Part shown: piece after piece, positions 1 through 9,369 of the stretch
Position numbering within the stretch: position 1 is the first letter of the stretch
Layout of the letters: the number at the start of each line of letters is the position of its first letter
From: Lachnospiraceae bacterium
GTDB taxonomy: Bacteria > Bacillota > Clostridia > Lachnospirales > Lachnospiraceae
DNA: 64,000 nucleotides
Assembly: GCA_029012365.1 (NCBI GenBank)
Contig: JAQXLY010000028.1
Span: 90,786-154,785, forward strand
Direction of reading: 5' to 3'
The notes under the pieces: model-generated
What the model was told of the DNA's origin: nothing
The model's database searches: none
Seen by the model: only the letters and a program-made list of their open reading frames with translations
Program-made: the position numbers and the translations under genes

Positions 1-175
1 TGTGTAATCGTTGTGGCGGCATAGTATTCTAAAGGGAACCCGCTCTCGCTCATGCGGCAACGTAGCAGTACTAAGCTCGAGACCACCTCGCTAAGTACTG
101 ACGTTGCCTTATGGTTCTCTTTAGAATACTATGCCGCCACAACTTATACTGCATAAGGAAGTCTGAACCTGTTAC
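1..175. repeat. Palindromic element, copy 1 (left end outside window)
   Basis: A 31-nt arm at 10-40 pairs with 113-143. All positions are Watson-Crick except one G/T pair. Inside is a second hairpin: GGCAACGT (56-63) pairs with 101-108 and CAGTACT (66-72) with 94-100, closing a loop around 77-89. A small CTTAT/ATAAG hairpin follows the big stem, and the element ends near GTTAC at 171-175. A second copy of the same length lies 39,230 bp away. The left terminal repeat seen in copy 2 would fall before base 1. It could be a REP/MITE-like mobile palindrome or a structured RNA; the sequence alone does not decide. Confidence 0.85.
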
Positions 176-206
176 CTGTTTATCATTTTTTGTATTTATA
201 ATTTAC

Positions 207-234
207 TTGCTTTTTTGTTCTTTTATGCTATAAT
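207..234 (+). promoter_or_regulatory. Sigma-A-type promoter with extended -10
   Basis: TTGCTT (207-212), a 16-bp spacer and TATAAT (229-234), with a TG one base upstream of the -10 (226-227). It lies 43 bp before the XRE gene, which has AGGAGGT as its ribosome site. Confidence 0.7.
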
Positions 235-276
235 ATACGTAAATTCTATTTACCTTTATTTACAGGAGGTGATTTT

Positions 277-843
277 ATGGACTCCAAACTTCTCGGACAA
301 CGCATCAAAGAAGCGCGTCTGGCAAAAAAGATGACGCAGGCAGAGGTTGTCGGTTCGTTTATTACAAGAAATATGCTCAGTCAGATTGAAAGCGGCAATG
401 CCGTTCCTTCCATGAAGACCTTAACCTATCTGGCAAAGGTACTGGAGCTGCCGCCGTCCGTTTTACTCCCGGATACTTCGGAAGATGCCGCCTGTTCTTC
501 CGAACAAAGCGACATCCGTCTGCCCGCTTTTGTTTCCGAAGACGCTTCTGTTTTTTATCATGCCAAGGAAGCCTATCTTTCCGGAAACAATAACATCGCT
601 TACGAAGCTCTTTCTTCTATCCCGGAGACTTCCGTCCTGACCGATGAAGCACAGGCATTGTTTGCCAGAGTTGCGCTCCGCATGGCAGAAGCCTGTCACA
701 ACGCAGGAAACCATACAGAAGCGCTGGAGTATGCAAAAGCTGCTGCCACCGCCGCTGCCAAAGGTATCTACGCTTCCCTGGAGGTAAAGTCCCAAGCCCT
801 GCTTCTCCTGTCTGATGCCGCAGCAAAGCTGGCAGAGATATAA
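277..843 (+). CDS. XRE-family HTH regulator with alpha-helical C-terminal half
   Basis: 188 aa. Residues 5-60 form a classic XRE/Cro helix-turn-helix (LGQRIKEARLAKKMTQAEVV, then a recognition helix around MLSQIESGNAVPSMKTL). From about residue 90 the protein is Ala-rich and helical and resembles degenerate TPR repeats, as in Rgg/PlcR-like regulators; the ligand is unknown. The start follows AGGAGGTGATTTT and an extended -10 promoter. It stands alone on the plus strand, with the palindromic element upstream and a structured intergenic region downstream. Target genes cannot be read from the sequence. Confidence 0.85.
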   Translation: MDSKLLGQRIKEARLAKKMTQAEVVGSFITRNMLSQIESGNAVPSMKTLTYLAKVLELPPSVLLPDTSEDAACSSEQSDIRLPAFVSEDASVFYHAKEAYLSGNNNIAYEALSSIPETSVLTDEAQALFARVALRMAEACHNAGNHTEALEYAKAAATAAAKGIYASLEVKSQALLLLSDAAAKLAEI

Positions 844-848
844 AAAAA

Positions 849-872
849 GCCGTCGCAATTACTGCGACAGGC
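849..872 (-). terminator. Rho-independent terminator (minus strand)
   Basis: On the minus strand a GCC/GGC plus GTCGCA/TGCGAC stem is followed by TTTTTTTA. It abuts the XRE stop codon and would end minus-strand transcription arriving from the 1050-1328 gene. Confidence 0.65.
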
Positions 873-890
873 CATTGAACAATAGAAATC

Positions 891-980
891 GAGGAGGGAA
901 ATTTAGAAATAAATTTCCCAACCTCTCACACCACTGTATGTCATATATAATACTGTGGTGCAGTCTCTGTCAATTGACAG
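891..980. other. Structured intergenic stretch with two hairpins and a palindrome
   Basis: GGGAAATTT (896-904) pairs with AAATTTCCC (911-919), extended by GAGG/CCTC flanks. CACCACTGTAT (929-939) pairs with 950-960 with one mismatch. CTGTCAATTGACAG (967-980) is a perfect 14-bp palindrome that could be an operator. No ORF with a ribosome site was found here. The function is unknown; an RNA or operator cluster between two small genes is possible. Confidence 0.45.
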
Positions 981-1049
981 AATAGACACAAAAAGGAGAA
1001 GCTCCGAACAAAGCCCCTCCTCCTGCAAATTGAATATAACCTCAAAATC

Positions 1050-1328
1050 CTATATATCGCGTCCTTTTTCGTCTTCTGATAATAAATCCACTAATACATC
1101 ATGTTGCTTTACTGCTTTTTCGCATGTTGCCCATATTCTACAAAGAATCGTGCCCCCTAAAACAATATAGGCATACTTCCCTATTTTGAATAAAACAGTA
1201 AAAAAGCTTGATTCTAACGAAACACTAAGCAATGCTACAAGCAGGGTCAAAAAAAACAGAATGTAGAGTATTCTTAAGTATACCCTAATCTCCTTGTGAA
1301 ATTTTTCAGTCATTTTTTGATATTGCAT
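1050..1328 (-). CDS. Small two-helix membrane protein, unknown function
   Basis: 92 aa. Two hydrophobic segments (about residues 17-40 and 47-65) are linked by a short loop, followed by a charged C-terminal tail with many Asp/Glu. The start follows AAGGAGGAACGT and a good promoter lies upstream. I recognise no family. The structured region downstream and the terminator at 849-872 suggest a stand-alone transcription unit. A membrane-active small protein is possible, but no function can be assigned. Confidence 0.65.
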   Translation of the reverse strand: MQYQKMTEKFHKEIRVYLRILYILFFLTLLVALLSVSLESSFFTVLFKIGKYAYIVLGGTILCRIWATCEKAVKQHDVLVDLLSEDEKGRDI

Positions 1329-1373
1329 ACGTTCCTCCTTAAACTACACGCATTACTTTAACAATACATAATC

Positions 1374-1402
1374 ATTTTATACTTATTTGTACAATATGTC
1401 AA
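1374..1402 (-). promoter_or_regulatory. Sigma-A-type promoter for the small membrane protein
   Basis: On the minus strand: TTGACA, a 17-bp spacer, TAAAAT. It lies about 45 bp before the start codon at 1328. The rest of 1403-1548 holds no gene I can support. Confidence 0.7.
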
Positions 1403-1548
1403 TCTATTCCCTATAAATTAACTGTTACTCAAAACTAATTTCTTCGATTTGCTTGTGCAAAACATAATGTCTGCACGCCCCTCAACCCTCCAAATTACTT
1501 ACCCTTTATGGCTCATGAAGTTCTATTCTCATTCATAAGCAAAAAATC

Positions 1549-1579
1549 GGAGCCGTTGCCAAAACCTTGCAACGGCTCC
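1549..1579 (-). terminator. Terminator downstream of the ABC transporter
   Basis: A perfect 11-bp stem (GGAGCCGTTGC/GCAACGGCTCC) is followed on the minus strand by GATTTTTT. It also has a weaker T-rich tail on the plus strand. Confidence 0.8.
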
Positions 1580-1623
1580 TTATTTATACATGAAACAACA
1601 ACTATCTGCCCGCAAAAGAGGGT

Positions 1624-4569
1624 CTATTCACTTCTCAGTGCAATTACCGGGTCTTTCCTTGCCGCTACCTTTGCCGGGAATAAACCTGCGATAAAGGTAA
1701 GCAGCATACTAATCAATACAAGAATCACACCAGCCACCGGCGGAAGTATTGCATTCAGATTTGCAATTCCTGTGACGGAATGCAGTATAATATTGATGAT
1801 TACAATAAATCCGAGCGTCACTAAGATTCCGATTGCGCCGGAGGTAAATCCGACAATAATCGTCTCCGCATTAAATACGCGGGAAATATCCTTCTTAGAA
1901 GCACCGATTGCACGTAAAATACCGATTTCCTTTGTACGCTCCAATACGGAAATATAAGTAATAATGCCAATCATAATGGAGGATACCACAAGAGAGATTG
2001 CCACAAATGCAATCAGCACATACGAAATCGCATTAATTACCGTTGTAATGGAGGACATAAGAAGTGCTACATAGTCGGTATATTCTATCACATCTTCTTC
2101 CGCTGCATTTTCGTTATACTTTTCAATCAGGTCAGCAATCGTATCTTTGTTTTCAAAGGTATCCGCATAAATACTGATAGCAGAAGGGCTATTCGGATCC
2201 GCATACCCAAGCAGCTTTAGATTTTCCTCATAGGTAGACTCGGAATAGCTCTTCGGAAGGTACGTTTCATAAAATTTCACACACTCCTCCGTAGTAAACT
2301 GTGCGGTGTCAAACATGGCCGCGAGCTGCTCTGCCGTCATAGTGCCGAGGTTTGCCTGTACACCCTTCGCATATTCCGCCGTCACCATTGCGGTAAGTAC
2401 CTGAGTGACATAATTTTGCAGCTCAGCCGTTTCCATCTCTGCCACATACCCCTGTATCTGCTCTGCATCTACAGCCATCTGCTGTGAAAACGTCGTTACA
2501 AGCAGGACACGCATTTTTTCTTCATCCATCTGCGCCATCTGTGCACCTACCGCCTGCATCAGATAGTTTTCCGGCGGAGTTGCCATAATAGATTCGTACA
2601 GCTCTGCTTTCTTCGCGCTGTCAAGGTCTGCAAAATATGCCTTTACCGCTGCTTCCTTTTCTTCTGCCGAAAGCTCCTCTTCCTCACCGGTCTCAAACGG
2701 AAGTCCGGTAATAACATCTGTCGTTTTATTTTCAAGCTGTGCCGTCAAAATCTCGGAACTGTCGTTTTCCTTCATTACATGCTCGGTCAAAGCCGTGGTA
2801 TATGCAATCGCACCGTCCATTGATACCGCCACCGCATCTTCATTCGGTCTTAAAATGCCTACCACCTTTATGTCAAACCCTGCCTTATCATACAGATAAG
2901 AAAGTCCGGCATCACTGGCCGACAAATCCACATAACTTCCATCTGCCTGTTTTTGATACTTCTGCGCCGAAGGAATCACACGGAAGGTCATATTACAAAG
3001 CTCCTCATAGCTCCACGGTCCGAGATTCTGGGAGATTTCCTCTCCGCTCATTGTAGCTTCCATAGAATCCATCAGGGTATCCATACTGGTCAGACCAAGT
3101 GCATAAAGAACCATATCACTGATTTCATTTCTGCTGTTTACAAGGAGGACAACCTCATCATATGCCTCCGGCCATCTGCCGTATATCACGTCATACTGTT
3201 CCTTTACCACATTGCTGACCGGCTCTCCGTTTTCTCCGGCAAGCATTTCACTCCATACATCCATTCCCTTTGACATAGAGCCCATTGTTTCCATCATATT
3301 ACTGGACATACCGTATGAACTCATCATCTTCTTCATAAGCTCCATCACATCGGACTTCATTACCTTTCCGTCCACATCCTTGGTGTAAATGCTCAGATCC
3401 ATGTCATAAGAATACTGTACAGAAGATATATACTGTTTTATTTCCTCGTTTTCCTCCAGGAACTTCTTAAACGCTTTCAGGTTGTTCGTTTTTGTTTCCA
3501 TATTGTTTAATGAATTCAGCATATCATACATGGTAGAATTTGCATACACCTTATCCAGCTCATGAGGGTTTAAGGATTCACCTTCCTTATTTACCCCCAT
3601 CATGGTAGCAAGAAGCACAGAGGAATCCACTGTTTCCGCCTCCATTGTAATAGGATAGCTGGAAAGCGTATCCCGCTGCACAGAATCAATATATGCCTGC
3701 ACACCGGTAGACACCGATAAAATCAGCGCAATACCGATAATACCGATAGAGCCCGCAAACGCAGTCATAAAGGTACGCCCTTTCTTTGTAAGCAGGTTAT
3801 TAAAGGAAAGGGATAACGCGGTGAAGAAGGACATGGAGGTCTTCTTTGCCTTCTTCTCCTTCTTTGTCTGCTCTACCGGCTTTATCTCCTCCTCATACGG
3901 GTCGGAATCACTGATAATCTTACCGTCTAAAAGCCGCACGATACGGCTGGAATACTGTTCCGCCAAATCCGGGTTATGTGTAACCATGATAATAAGCTTA
4001 TCCTTGGCAATTTCCTTTAAAATCTCCATTATCTGTACACTGGTTTCGCTGTCAAGTGCACCCGTTGGCTCATCCGCAAGCAAAATATCCGGGTCATTCA
4101 CCAGAGCGCGCGCAATCGCCACACGCTGCATCTGACCGCCGGACATCTGGTTCGGCTTCTTATTCAGCTGGTCTCCGAGTCCTACCTTTTCCAAAGCCTC
4201 TATTGCTCTCTTTCTGCGCTCCGATTTGGAAACGCCGGAAAGCGTAAGTGCCAGCTCAACATTGGAAAGTACGGTCTGATGCGGAATCAGATTGTAGCTC
4301 TGGAATACAAAGCCGATGGAATGATTGCGGTAGCTGTCCCAGTCCGAATCCTTAAACTTCTTCGTGGAAACGCCGTTGATAATCAAATCACCTTCCGTAT
4401 ACTGATCCAGACCTCCGATAATATTTAACAATGTGGTCTTACCGCAGCCTGACTGTCCCAAAACAGAAACAAACTCGTTCTTTCGGAACTGGATACTGAC
4501 GCCTTTTAGCGCCGGGATGGTCATATCGCCTGTGCGATACTCCTTTACAATATTACGTAATGTAAGCAT
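1624..4569 (-). CDS. MacB/FtsX-type ABC transporter, fused ATPase and permease
   Basis: About 981 aa. The N-terminal ABC ATPase has Walker A GQSGCGKT at residues 38-45, signature MSGGQMQRVAIARAL and Walker B ILLADEPTGALD. A first membrane helix follows at about 265-290. Then comes a very large extracytoplasmic domain of some 500 residues, rich in Met, Glu and Ala. Three C-terminal helices carry an FtsX core (VLERTKEIGILRAIGA). This is the type VII (MacB) layout: such proteins couple ATP hydrolysis to mechanical work on extracytoplasmic substrates such as peptides or lipoproteins, rather than moving solutes through the membrane. The start was chosen at MLTLRN because CAGGAGG precedes it. Substrate unknown. 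Confidence 0.88.
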   Translation of the reverse strand: MLTLRNIVKEYRTGDMTIPALKGVSIQFRKNEFVSVLGQSGCGKTTLLNIIGGLDQYTEGDLIINGVSTKKFKDSDWDSYRNHSIGFVFQSYNLIPHQTVLSNVELALTLSGVSKSERRKRAIEALEKVGLGDQLNKKPNQMSGGQMQRVAIARALVNDPDILLADEPTGALDSETSVQIMEILKEIAKDKLIIMVTHNPDLAEQYSSRIVRLLDGKIISDSDPYEEEIKPVEQTKKEKKAKKTSMSFFTALSLSFNNLLTKKGRTFMTAFAGSIGIIGIALILSVSTGVQAYIDSVQRDTLSSYPITMEAETVDSSVLLATMMGVNKEGESLNPHELDKVYANSTMYDMLNSLNNMETKTNNLKAFKKFLEENEEIKQYISSVQYSYDMDLSIYTKDVDGKVMKSDVMELMKKMMSSYGMSSNMMETMGSMSKGMDVWSEMLAGENGEPVSNVVKEQYDVIYGRWPEAYDEVVLLVNSRNEISDMVLYALGLTSMDTLMDSMEATMSGEEISQNLGPWSYEELCNMTFRVIPSAQKYQKQADGSYVDLSASDAGLSYLYDKAGFDIKVVGILRPNEDAVAVSMDGAIAYTTALTEHVMKENDSSEILTAQLENKTTDVITGLPFETGEEEELSAEEKEAAVKAYFADLDSAKKAELYESIMATPPENYLMQAVGAQMAQMDEEKMRVLLVTTFSQQMAVDAEQIQGYVAEMETAELQNYVTQVLTAMVTAEYAKGVQANLGTMTAEQLAAMFDTAQFTTEECVKFYETYLPKSYSESTYEENLKLLGYADPNSPSAISIYADTFENKDTIADLIEKYNENAAEEDVIEYTDYVALLMSSITTVINAISYVLIAFVAISLVVSSIMIGIITYISVLERTKEIGILRAIGASKKDISRVFNAETIIVGFTSGAIGILVTLGFIVIINIILHSVTGIANLNAILPPVAGVILVLISMLLTFIAGLFPAKVAARKDPVIALRSE

Positions 4570-4774
4570 ATTCGCCTCCTGCTTTACAGCTACACTTCCC
4601 AAATACAAATTCTTCGTAACACATCTTCTATTTCTATGTTACATAGCAAAAAATAACAATAAGAACATCTTCTAAAATAGCAGATTGCTATTTTTTCGTC
4701 AATATCCGGACAATGATTTAATACTTTCTTTAGAAATTTCAGAGATAGGAAATAAAGACCGGGTATATATAAAG

Positions 4775-4808
4775 GAGGCTGTTCCGCAACACCCTGGGGA
4801 ACAGCCTC
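4775..4808 (-). terminator. Terminator downstream of asd
   Basis: GAGGCTGTTCC/GGAACAGCCTC forms an 11-bp stem with T-rich flanks on both strands. It lies between the asd stop and the ABC transporter promoter region. The 4570-4774 stretch contains an imperfect inverted repeat (GTAACA at 4616, TGTTAC at 4637-4642) but no gene. Confidence 0.75.
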
Positions 4809-4835
4809 TTTTATACTCACTTTGTAACTCGGATT

Positions 4836-5918
4836 CTATTTTGCGGTAATATAGCCCTGTGCTTTAAGAAGCTCTGCACACAGTACAGCGCCGCCCGCAG
4901 CACCGCGAACCGTGTTGTGGGAAAGGCCTACGAACTTCCAGTCGTATACGGAATCCTCACGGATTCTGCCGACACTGATGCCCATGCCGTTCTCATAATC
5001 CACATCCAGCTTTACCTGCGGACGATTGTCTTCCTCAAGGTACTGGATAAACTGCTTCGGTGCACTCGGAAGCGCAAGCTCCTGCGGAACACCCTTGAAG
5101 TTTACAAGCTTCTCGATGAGCTGTTCCTTCGTCGGCTTCTTTCTGAACTTTACGAATACCGCTGCGGTATGACCGTTCAGTACCGGAACACGGATACACT
5201 GGCAGGTAATGACCGGAGAAGCTGCCGGAACAATAACGCCGTCCTTAATCTCGCCCCAGATACGAAGCGGCTCCTTCTCACTCTTTTCTTCCTCACCGCC
5301 GATATACGGAATAATATTCTCTACCATTTCCGGCCAGTCCTTAAAGGTCTTGCCCGCACCGGAAATTGCCTGATACGTGGTAGCCACTACTTCATACGGC
5401 TCGAATTCCTTCCATGCGGTAAGCACCGGAGCGTAGCTCTGGATAGAACAGTTCGGCTTTACTGCTACGAAGCCTCTGGTCGTACCGAGACGCTTCTTCT
5501 GGAAATCGATAACCTTCATGTGCTCCGGATTAATTTCCGGCACTACCATCGGCACATCCGGAGTCCAGCGGTGCGCGCTGTTATTGGAAACAACCGGGGT
5601 TTCGGTCTTTGCATAAGCTTCCTCGATTGCCTTAATCTCATCCTTCGTCATATCTACTGCGCTGAATACGAAGTCAACGGTTGCAGCAACTGCTTCTACT
5701 TCATTTACATTCTTTACAATCAGCTTCTTTACCGCTTCCGGCATCGGGGTAGTCATCTTCCAACGGTCACCCACTGCTTCTTCGTAGGTCTTACCCGCAC
5801 TTCTAGGACTCGCAGCCACCGTTACTACCTCAAACCACGGATGGTTTTCAAGCAGAGCAATAAATCTCTGACCTACCATACCCGTTGCACCTAAAATGCC
5901 GACTTTTAACTTTGCCAT
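4836..5918 (-). CDS. asd: Aspartate-semialdehyde dehydrogenase (archaeal/fungal-type)
   Basis: 360 aa. It reduces aspartyl phosphate to aspartate semialdehyde with NADPH, the branch point to lysine/diaminopimelate, threonine and methionine. The N-terminal Rossmann motif is GILGATGMVGQRF and the catalytic Cys lies in KPNCSIQS. Sequence style and length match the branch of the family common in archaea and fungi and also found in Clostridia. The start MAKLKVG was chosen because GTGGAGG precedes it and the Rossmann fold starts there; the longer reading has no support. It is a single-gene unit with its own terminator. Confidence 0.92.
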   Translation of the reverse strand: MAKLKVGILGATGMVGQRFIALLENHPWFEVVTVAASPRSAGKTYEEAVGDRWKMTTPMPEAVKKLIVKNVNEVEAVAATVDFVFSAVDMTKDEIKAIEEAYAKTETPVVSNNSAHRWTPDVPMVVPEINPEHMKVIDFQKKRLGTTRGFVAVKPNCSIQSYAPVLTAWKEFEPYEVVATTYQAISGAGKTFKDWPEMVENIIPYIGGEEEKSEKEPLRIWGEIKDGVIVPAASPVITCQCIRVPVLNGHTAAVFVKFRKKPTKEQLIEKLVNFKGVPQELALPSAPKQFIQYLEEDNRPQVKLDVDYENGMGISVGRIREDSVYDWKFVGLSHNTVRGAAGGAVLCAELLKAQGYITAK

Positions 5919-6153
5919 CTTTCTATACCTCCACTTTATAATCAGACGCATTCCTTATGCCGCTATTTGTTTTTCTGCCGCGAACATTTGTCTTTCGCTA
6001 TAATACACTCTTTTCCCAAAAAAGTCAACACTTATTTTAAATTCTTCTTATTTTTTGTAACTATTGCTCAGTTTTTACCTAAAATCAATTTGACTTTTGC
6101 CCATTCTGACGAAGCAAAAATGGGGTACTGTTCCCAAAGCACATATTTGTCCC

Positions 6154-7149
6154 TTATTCCTCGCATGGGATATGCTCTGTTTCTTCCACATACTCAGAAA
6201 GCAGTTTCGTAAGCTGCTCCATCGTCTCCACAGCATTTACCCTCACCCGAAGCTTTGCGGAATGCGGATAACCTGTCGTATACCATGCCACATGCTTTCG
6301 CATTTCTCTCATCCCCAGATATTCCCCCTTAAACTCAAGCTGTAGTCTTGCATGACGCAGGATTGTTTCAATCAATTCGGACATAGGCGGCTTAGGAAGA
6401 AGCTCCCCCGTTTCCAGATAGCGACCGACTCTGGCAAAAAGCCACGGATCCCCCTGCACGCCTCTGGCAAGCATAAGTCCGTCGCATCCGGTTTCGTCAA
6501 GCATCCGTTTTGCATCCTGCGGCGTAAAAATATCACCGTTACCTATCACCGGAATCGATACGGTTTCCTTTACCTTTCGTATAATCTCCCAGTCTGCCTT
6601 TCCGCTGTAATACTGCTCTCTGGTACGTCCGTGCACTGCGACGGCCGCCGCACCGCACTCCTCGGCAATCCGTGCAAGCTCCGGTGCATTGGCATCCTCT
6701 TTTCCGAAGCCTTTCCGTATTTTTACGGTGACCGGCTTCTTTATCGCTTTCGCTATCGCTTCAATAATCCGCCCTGCCTTTTTCGGATCTTTCATTAGCG
6801 CGGAACCCTCTCCGTTATTTACTACCTTCGGTACCGGACATCCCATATTAATGTCCAGAATATCAAAGGGAAGCTCCTCAATCCGTTTTGCCACCTCACT
6901 CATAAGCTCAGCGTTTTCTCCGAACAGCTGCAATGCCACCGGTCGTTCACTGTCTGCTGTTTCTAAAAGATTCCCGGTGTTCTTATTATTGTAATGAATT
7001 CCTTTTGCGCTTACCATCTCGGTGTAAATAAGGCTTGCGCCCTGCTCTTTACATAAACAGCGAAAAGGCAGGTCCGTTACACCTGCCATCGGTCCCAGAG
7101 CCAAAATGCCATCTATCGTTACATTTCCTATCCGCAAGTCCTTCTTCAT
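6154..7149 (-). CDS. dusB: tRNA-dihydrouridine synthase, DusB type
   Basis: 331 aa. An FMN enzyme that reduces uridines in the tRNA D-loop. Visible family features are the TIM-barrel opening [32 protein letters not shown] with the catalytic Cys, the phosphate-binding GNGDI and [13 protein letters not shown]. Its start codon overlaps the coaX stop by 4 nt (ATGA), so the two are translationally coupled. About 200 bp without a gene separate it from asd (5952-6150). Confidence 0.92.
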   Translation of the reverse strand: MKKDLRIGNVTIDGILALGPMAGVTDLPFRCLCKEQGASLIYTEMVSAKGIHYNNKNTGNLLETADSERPVALQLFGENAELMSEVAKRIEELPFDILDINMGCPVPKVVNNGEGSALMKDPKKAGRIIEAIAKAIKKPVTVKIRKGFGKEDANAPELARIAEECGAAAVAVHGRTREQYYSGKADWEIIRKVKETVSIPVIGNGDIFTPQDAKRMLDETGCDGLMLARGVQGDPWLFARVGRYLETGELLPKPPMSELIETILRHARLQLEFKGEYLGMREMRKHVAWYTTGYPHSAKLRVRVNAVETMEQLTKLLSEYVEETEHIPCEE

Positions 7150-7931
7150 CGTTCCTTACCCTGTCCTTTGTGACGTCGAAAAATCAGATACAGCCCTTTC
7201 ATGGTAAGCATCGGATCATATTCACTGATACAATCCGTTTCCTCTGCTATAATACGCCCAAGTCCTCCGGTTGCTACTACCTTTACATTCGAAAATCCGG
7301 ATTCCTCAATCATTTTCTTTACAATATATTCTGTCTGGCCGATTGTTCCGTACACAAGTCCTGCCTGCATGCTGGAAATGGTTTCCTTTGCTAAAATCGA
7401 CTCCGGCTTCTTTATCTCGATTTTCGGAAGCTTTGCGGCTTCATTCCAAAGGGCATTGGCAGAGATTGCAATTCCCGGACTCGTCACTCCTGCCACAAAC
7501 TCCCCATCTGCCGTCACCAAATCATATGTGGTAGCCGTACCGAAGTCAATCACAAGTACAGGTCCGCCGTACAGTTCATAGCCTGCCACGGCATCTACCA
7601 CGCGGTCTGCCCCGATTTCCTTCGGATTTGCCGTAGCAATCCGAAGCCCGGTCCTTGTTCCCGTACCTACAATAATCGGCTTACACTCAAAATATTTCAG
7701 CATGGAATTTACAAGTGAATGCATAACGTCAGGTACTACAGAAGCAATAATTACATCCGTTATCTGTTCCCGCTTTATCCCTCTGTTTTCCACAATGCCG
7801 CAGAACAGAAATCCGTACTCATCCGAGGTACGTTTTTCCTTCGTTGTAATCCGGAAGGTAGTAACTAATTCCTCTCCGTCAAAAATGCCACAGGTAAAAT
7901 TTGTATTTCCCACATCAACTGCCAGTAACAT
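7146..7931 (-). CDS. coaX: Type III pantothenate kinase
   Basis: 261 aa. It catalyses the first step of coenzyme A synthesis, phosphorylating pantothenate. The ASKHA fold is shown by the N-terminal DVGNTN phosphate loop, [11 protein letters not shown] and DFGTATT. Type III enzymes are usually insensitive to CoA feedback. A ribosome site (AAGGAGG) precedes the ATG. It overlaps dusB, an arrangement frequent in Firmicutes. Confidence 0.93.
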   Translation of the reverse strand: MLLAVDVGNTNFTCGIFDGEELVTTFRITTKEKRTSDEYGFLFCGIVENRGIKREQITDVIIASVVPDVMHSLVNSMLKYFECKPIIVGTGTRTGLRIATANPKEIGADRVVDAVAGYELYGGPVLVIDFGTATTYDLVTADGEFVAGVTSPGIAISANALWNEAAKLPKIEIKKPESILAKETISSMQAGLVYGTIGQTEYIVKKMIEESGFSNVKVVATGGLGRIIAEETDCISEYDPMLTMKGLYLIFRRHKGQGKER

Positions 7932-7968
7932 ATAACTCCTCCTTGCTCTTATTGTTTATTACAGAAAA

Positions 7969-8003
7969 CGAGGGTACATAAAGCCTCCTGCCTATGTCCC
8001 TCG
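7969..8003 (-). terminator. Terminator before coaX
   Basis: A CGAGGG...CCCTCG stem extended by ACATA/TATGT with one bulge is followed on the minus strand by TTTTC. It ends the 8020-9219 unit just upstream of coaX. Confidence 0.6.
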
Positions 8004-8019
8004 CACCGAATATCTTTTT

Positions 8020-8373
8020 TTAATATCCCGGAAACAAAAGCTGTCCGGCATCTTCACCCAAAAAGAATACTTTAAAATACAACTCCAAAGACTCTAACAG
8101 CTCTTTTTTCTCCTCCTGCAGACGCTTGATTACGAGTGCACTGCCGATTTCATCATATAGCAGATCTCCTTCATCCGCATCCACCTCAAATACCAGTGTA
8201 CCGTCCTCCTCATATACAAGGGAAAGCACTCCTCCCACATCTTCCGTATAAAGCACACACATGATTTTCAGTTCATCCTTGATTGCCTGTGGAAGTGCTT
8301 CAAAATCTTCATTCAGATAATATTTCTTCTCGTAAGAATTGCTGACACACAACACCACTCGTCCCTCGTACAT
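8020..8373 (-). CDS. Conserved hypothetical protein (DUF6145-like)
   Basis: 117 aa, acidic, no signal peptide or membrane helix. The motifs KYYLNEDFEALPQAIKDELK and MCVLYTEDVGG recall a Lachnospiraceae protein family I associate with DUF6145; the name comes from memory and was not searched. Its function is unknown. It sits 18 bp downstream of the LiaF-like gene and is probably cotranscribed with it. Confidence 0.75.
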   Translation of the reverse strand: MYEGRVVLCVSNSYEKKYYLNEDFEALPQAIKDELKIMCVLYTEDVGGVLSLVYEEDGTLVFEVDADEGDLLYDEIGSALVIKRLQEEKKELLESLELYFKVFFLGEDAGQLLFPGY

Positions 8374-8391
8374 AAAAGCCTCCGCTTTTTC

Positions 8392-9219
8392 TTATTTTAC
8401 TTCCACGCCGCCAAACAGACAGGTGCCCTTGATGTAAACGGTAGGTGTATTCTCATCTGCGCCGAGCGGTGTCCTTGTTCCGTTTTCGACACCGCCTAAA
8501 ATCGGTGTTACATCAACCACTACACGTACATTAGGCGGCATAATGATATCGATTCCGCCAAAGATTGCCTTTACCTCAATCGATACATTTTTCCGGATTA
8601 ATGCGTTCTTCAGATTAAGGTCAATTCCACCGAACAGTGCGGAAAGATCGGCACCGTAGAAATAGGAATTGTCTACCCTGATATCCCTTCCGGCAAATAC
8701 CGCGGAGCAAACCACCTTATCTCCCGCATCCGCATTTTCTTTAAACTGCTCTGTCGGCTCAACCGTGATTGTCTGTGACTGTGCATATCCTTCGCTTTCT
8801 GCCCCGGTGCTTTCCACCGTGACATCCTGTGCACGTTCAAAACGGTCTGTGCGGTCAAAGCGATCTTCATGTGAATAAAACTCCTGCGTATTCCTTTTTT
8901 TCTTCGGAAGAATCAGATTCACACCGATAAGTACAAAAATCGCTGCCACAAGCAGTGCCCACATCTTCTCTCCTCGTAGAATATCCTGTGCCGACAACAG
9001 CAGAAACAGACCGATTGCAATTCCGATTAAATATCCTACTTTGTCACCGCTTTTTCCGAGTAACCCGCAGAAACACGGCACTATGATGAACAATGTCCAC
9101 CAGCCGTCAAAAAAGATGGTAAACTCCGGCAGGAGACCAACAGCTTCCGCCAGATATCCGGCACCGATTACTAAGAAGAACAATCCCAATATGATACCGA
9201 CTGAATTATTTTTTTTCAT
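8392..9219 (-). CDS. LiaF-like membrane protein with C-terminal envelope-response domain
   Basis: About 275 aa. Four hydrophobic segments occupy the first 110 residues. A charged linker follows, then a C-terminal beta-rich domain of repeating 'FGGIDL / FGGIDI / LGGVEN / FGGVEVK' turns typical of the LiaF/'cell-wall-active antibiotics response' domain. In Bacillus, LiaF restrains the LiaRS envelope-stress system, but no two-component genes are nearby. The start MKKNNS was chosen because AGAGGCT precedes it; the ATG eight codons upstream lacks a site. Confidence 0.8.
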   Translation of the reverse strand: MKKNNSVGIILGLFFLVIGAGYLAEAVGLLPEFTIFFDGWWTLFIIVPCFCGLLGKSGDKVGYLIGIAIGLFLLLSAQDILRGEKMWALLVAAIFVLIGVNLILPKKKRNTQEFYSHEDRFDRTDRFERAQDVTVESTGAESEGYAQSQTITVEPTEQFKENADAGDKVVCSAVFAGRDIRVDNSYFYGADLSALFGGIDLNLKNALIRKNVSIEVKAIFGGIDIIMPPNVRVVVDVTPILGGVENGTRTPLGADENTPTVYIKGTCLFGGVEVK

Positions 9220-9316
9220 AGCCTCTACCTCTCTCGCATACATTTTGTTTTTGTATCTCTATCATACAAAAGGTTCTGCGAAAAAGCAAATTAGATTTCG
9301 ATTAGAATTCTTAAAG

Positions 9317-9346
9317 AACTGCCGCACGCATTGCACGCGACAGCCC
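9317..9346 (-). terminator. Terminator downstream of argF
   Basis: On the minus strand GGCTGTCGCGTGC pairs, with G-U wobbles, to GCGTGCGGCAGTT, followed by CTTTAAG. It resembles the terminators at 26808, 37752 and 51341. Confidence 0.6.
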
Positions 9347-9369
9347 CTTAGAAAATGCCATAGGTCATC

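Noticed and set aside
1..143. CRISPR array
   Set aside because: The palindrome has only two copies 39 kb apart, with no spacer array and no cas genes.
4590..4820. 76-codon minus-strand ORF over the asd terminator
   Set aside because: It spans a strong terminator hairpin and the ABC promoter region and has no ribosome site.
4917..5894. Plus-strand reading of 325 codons opposite asd
   Set aside because: It is the antisense of a clear asd gene, has no ribosome site, and its product is unlike any protein family.
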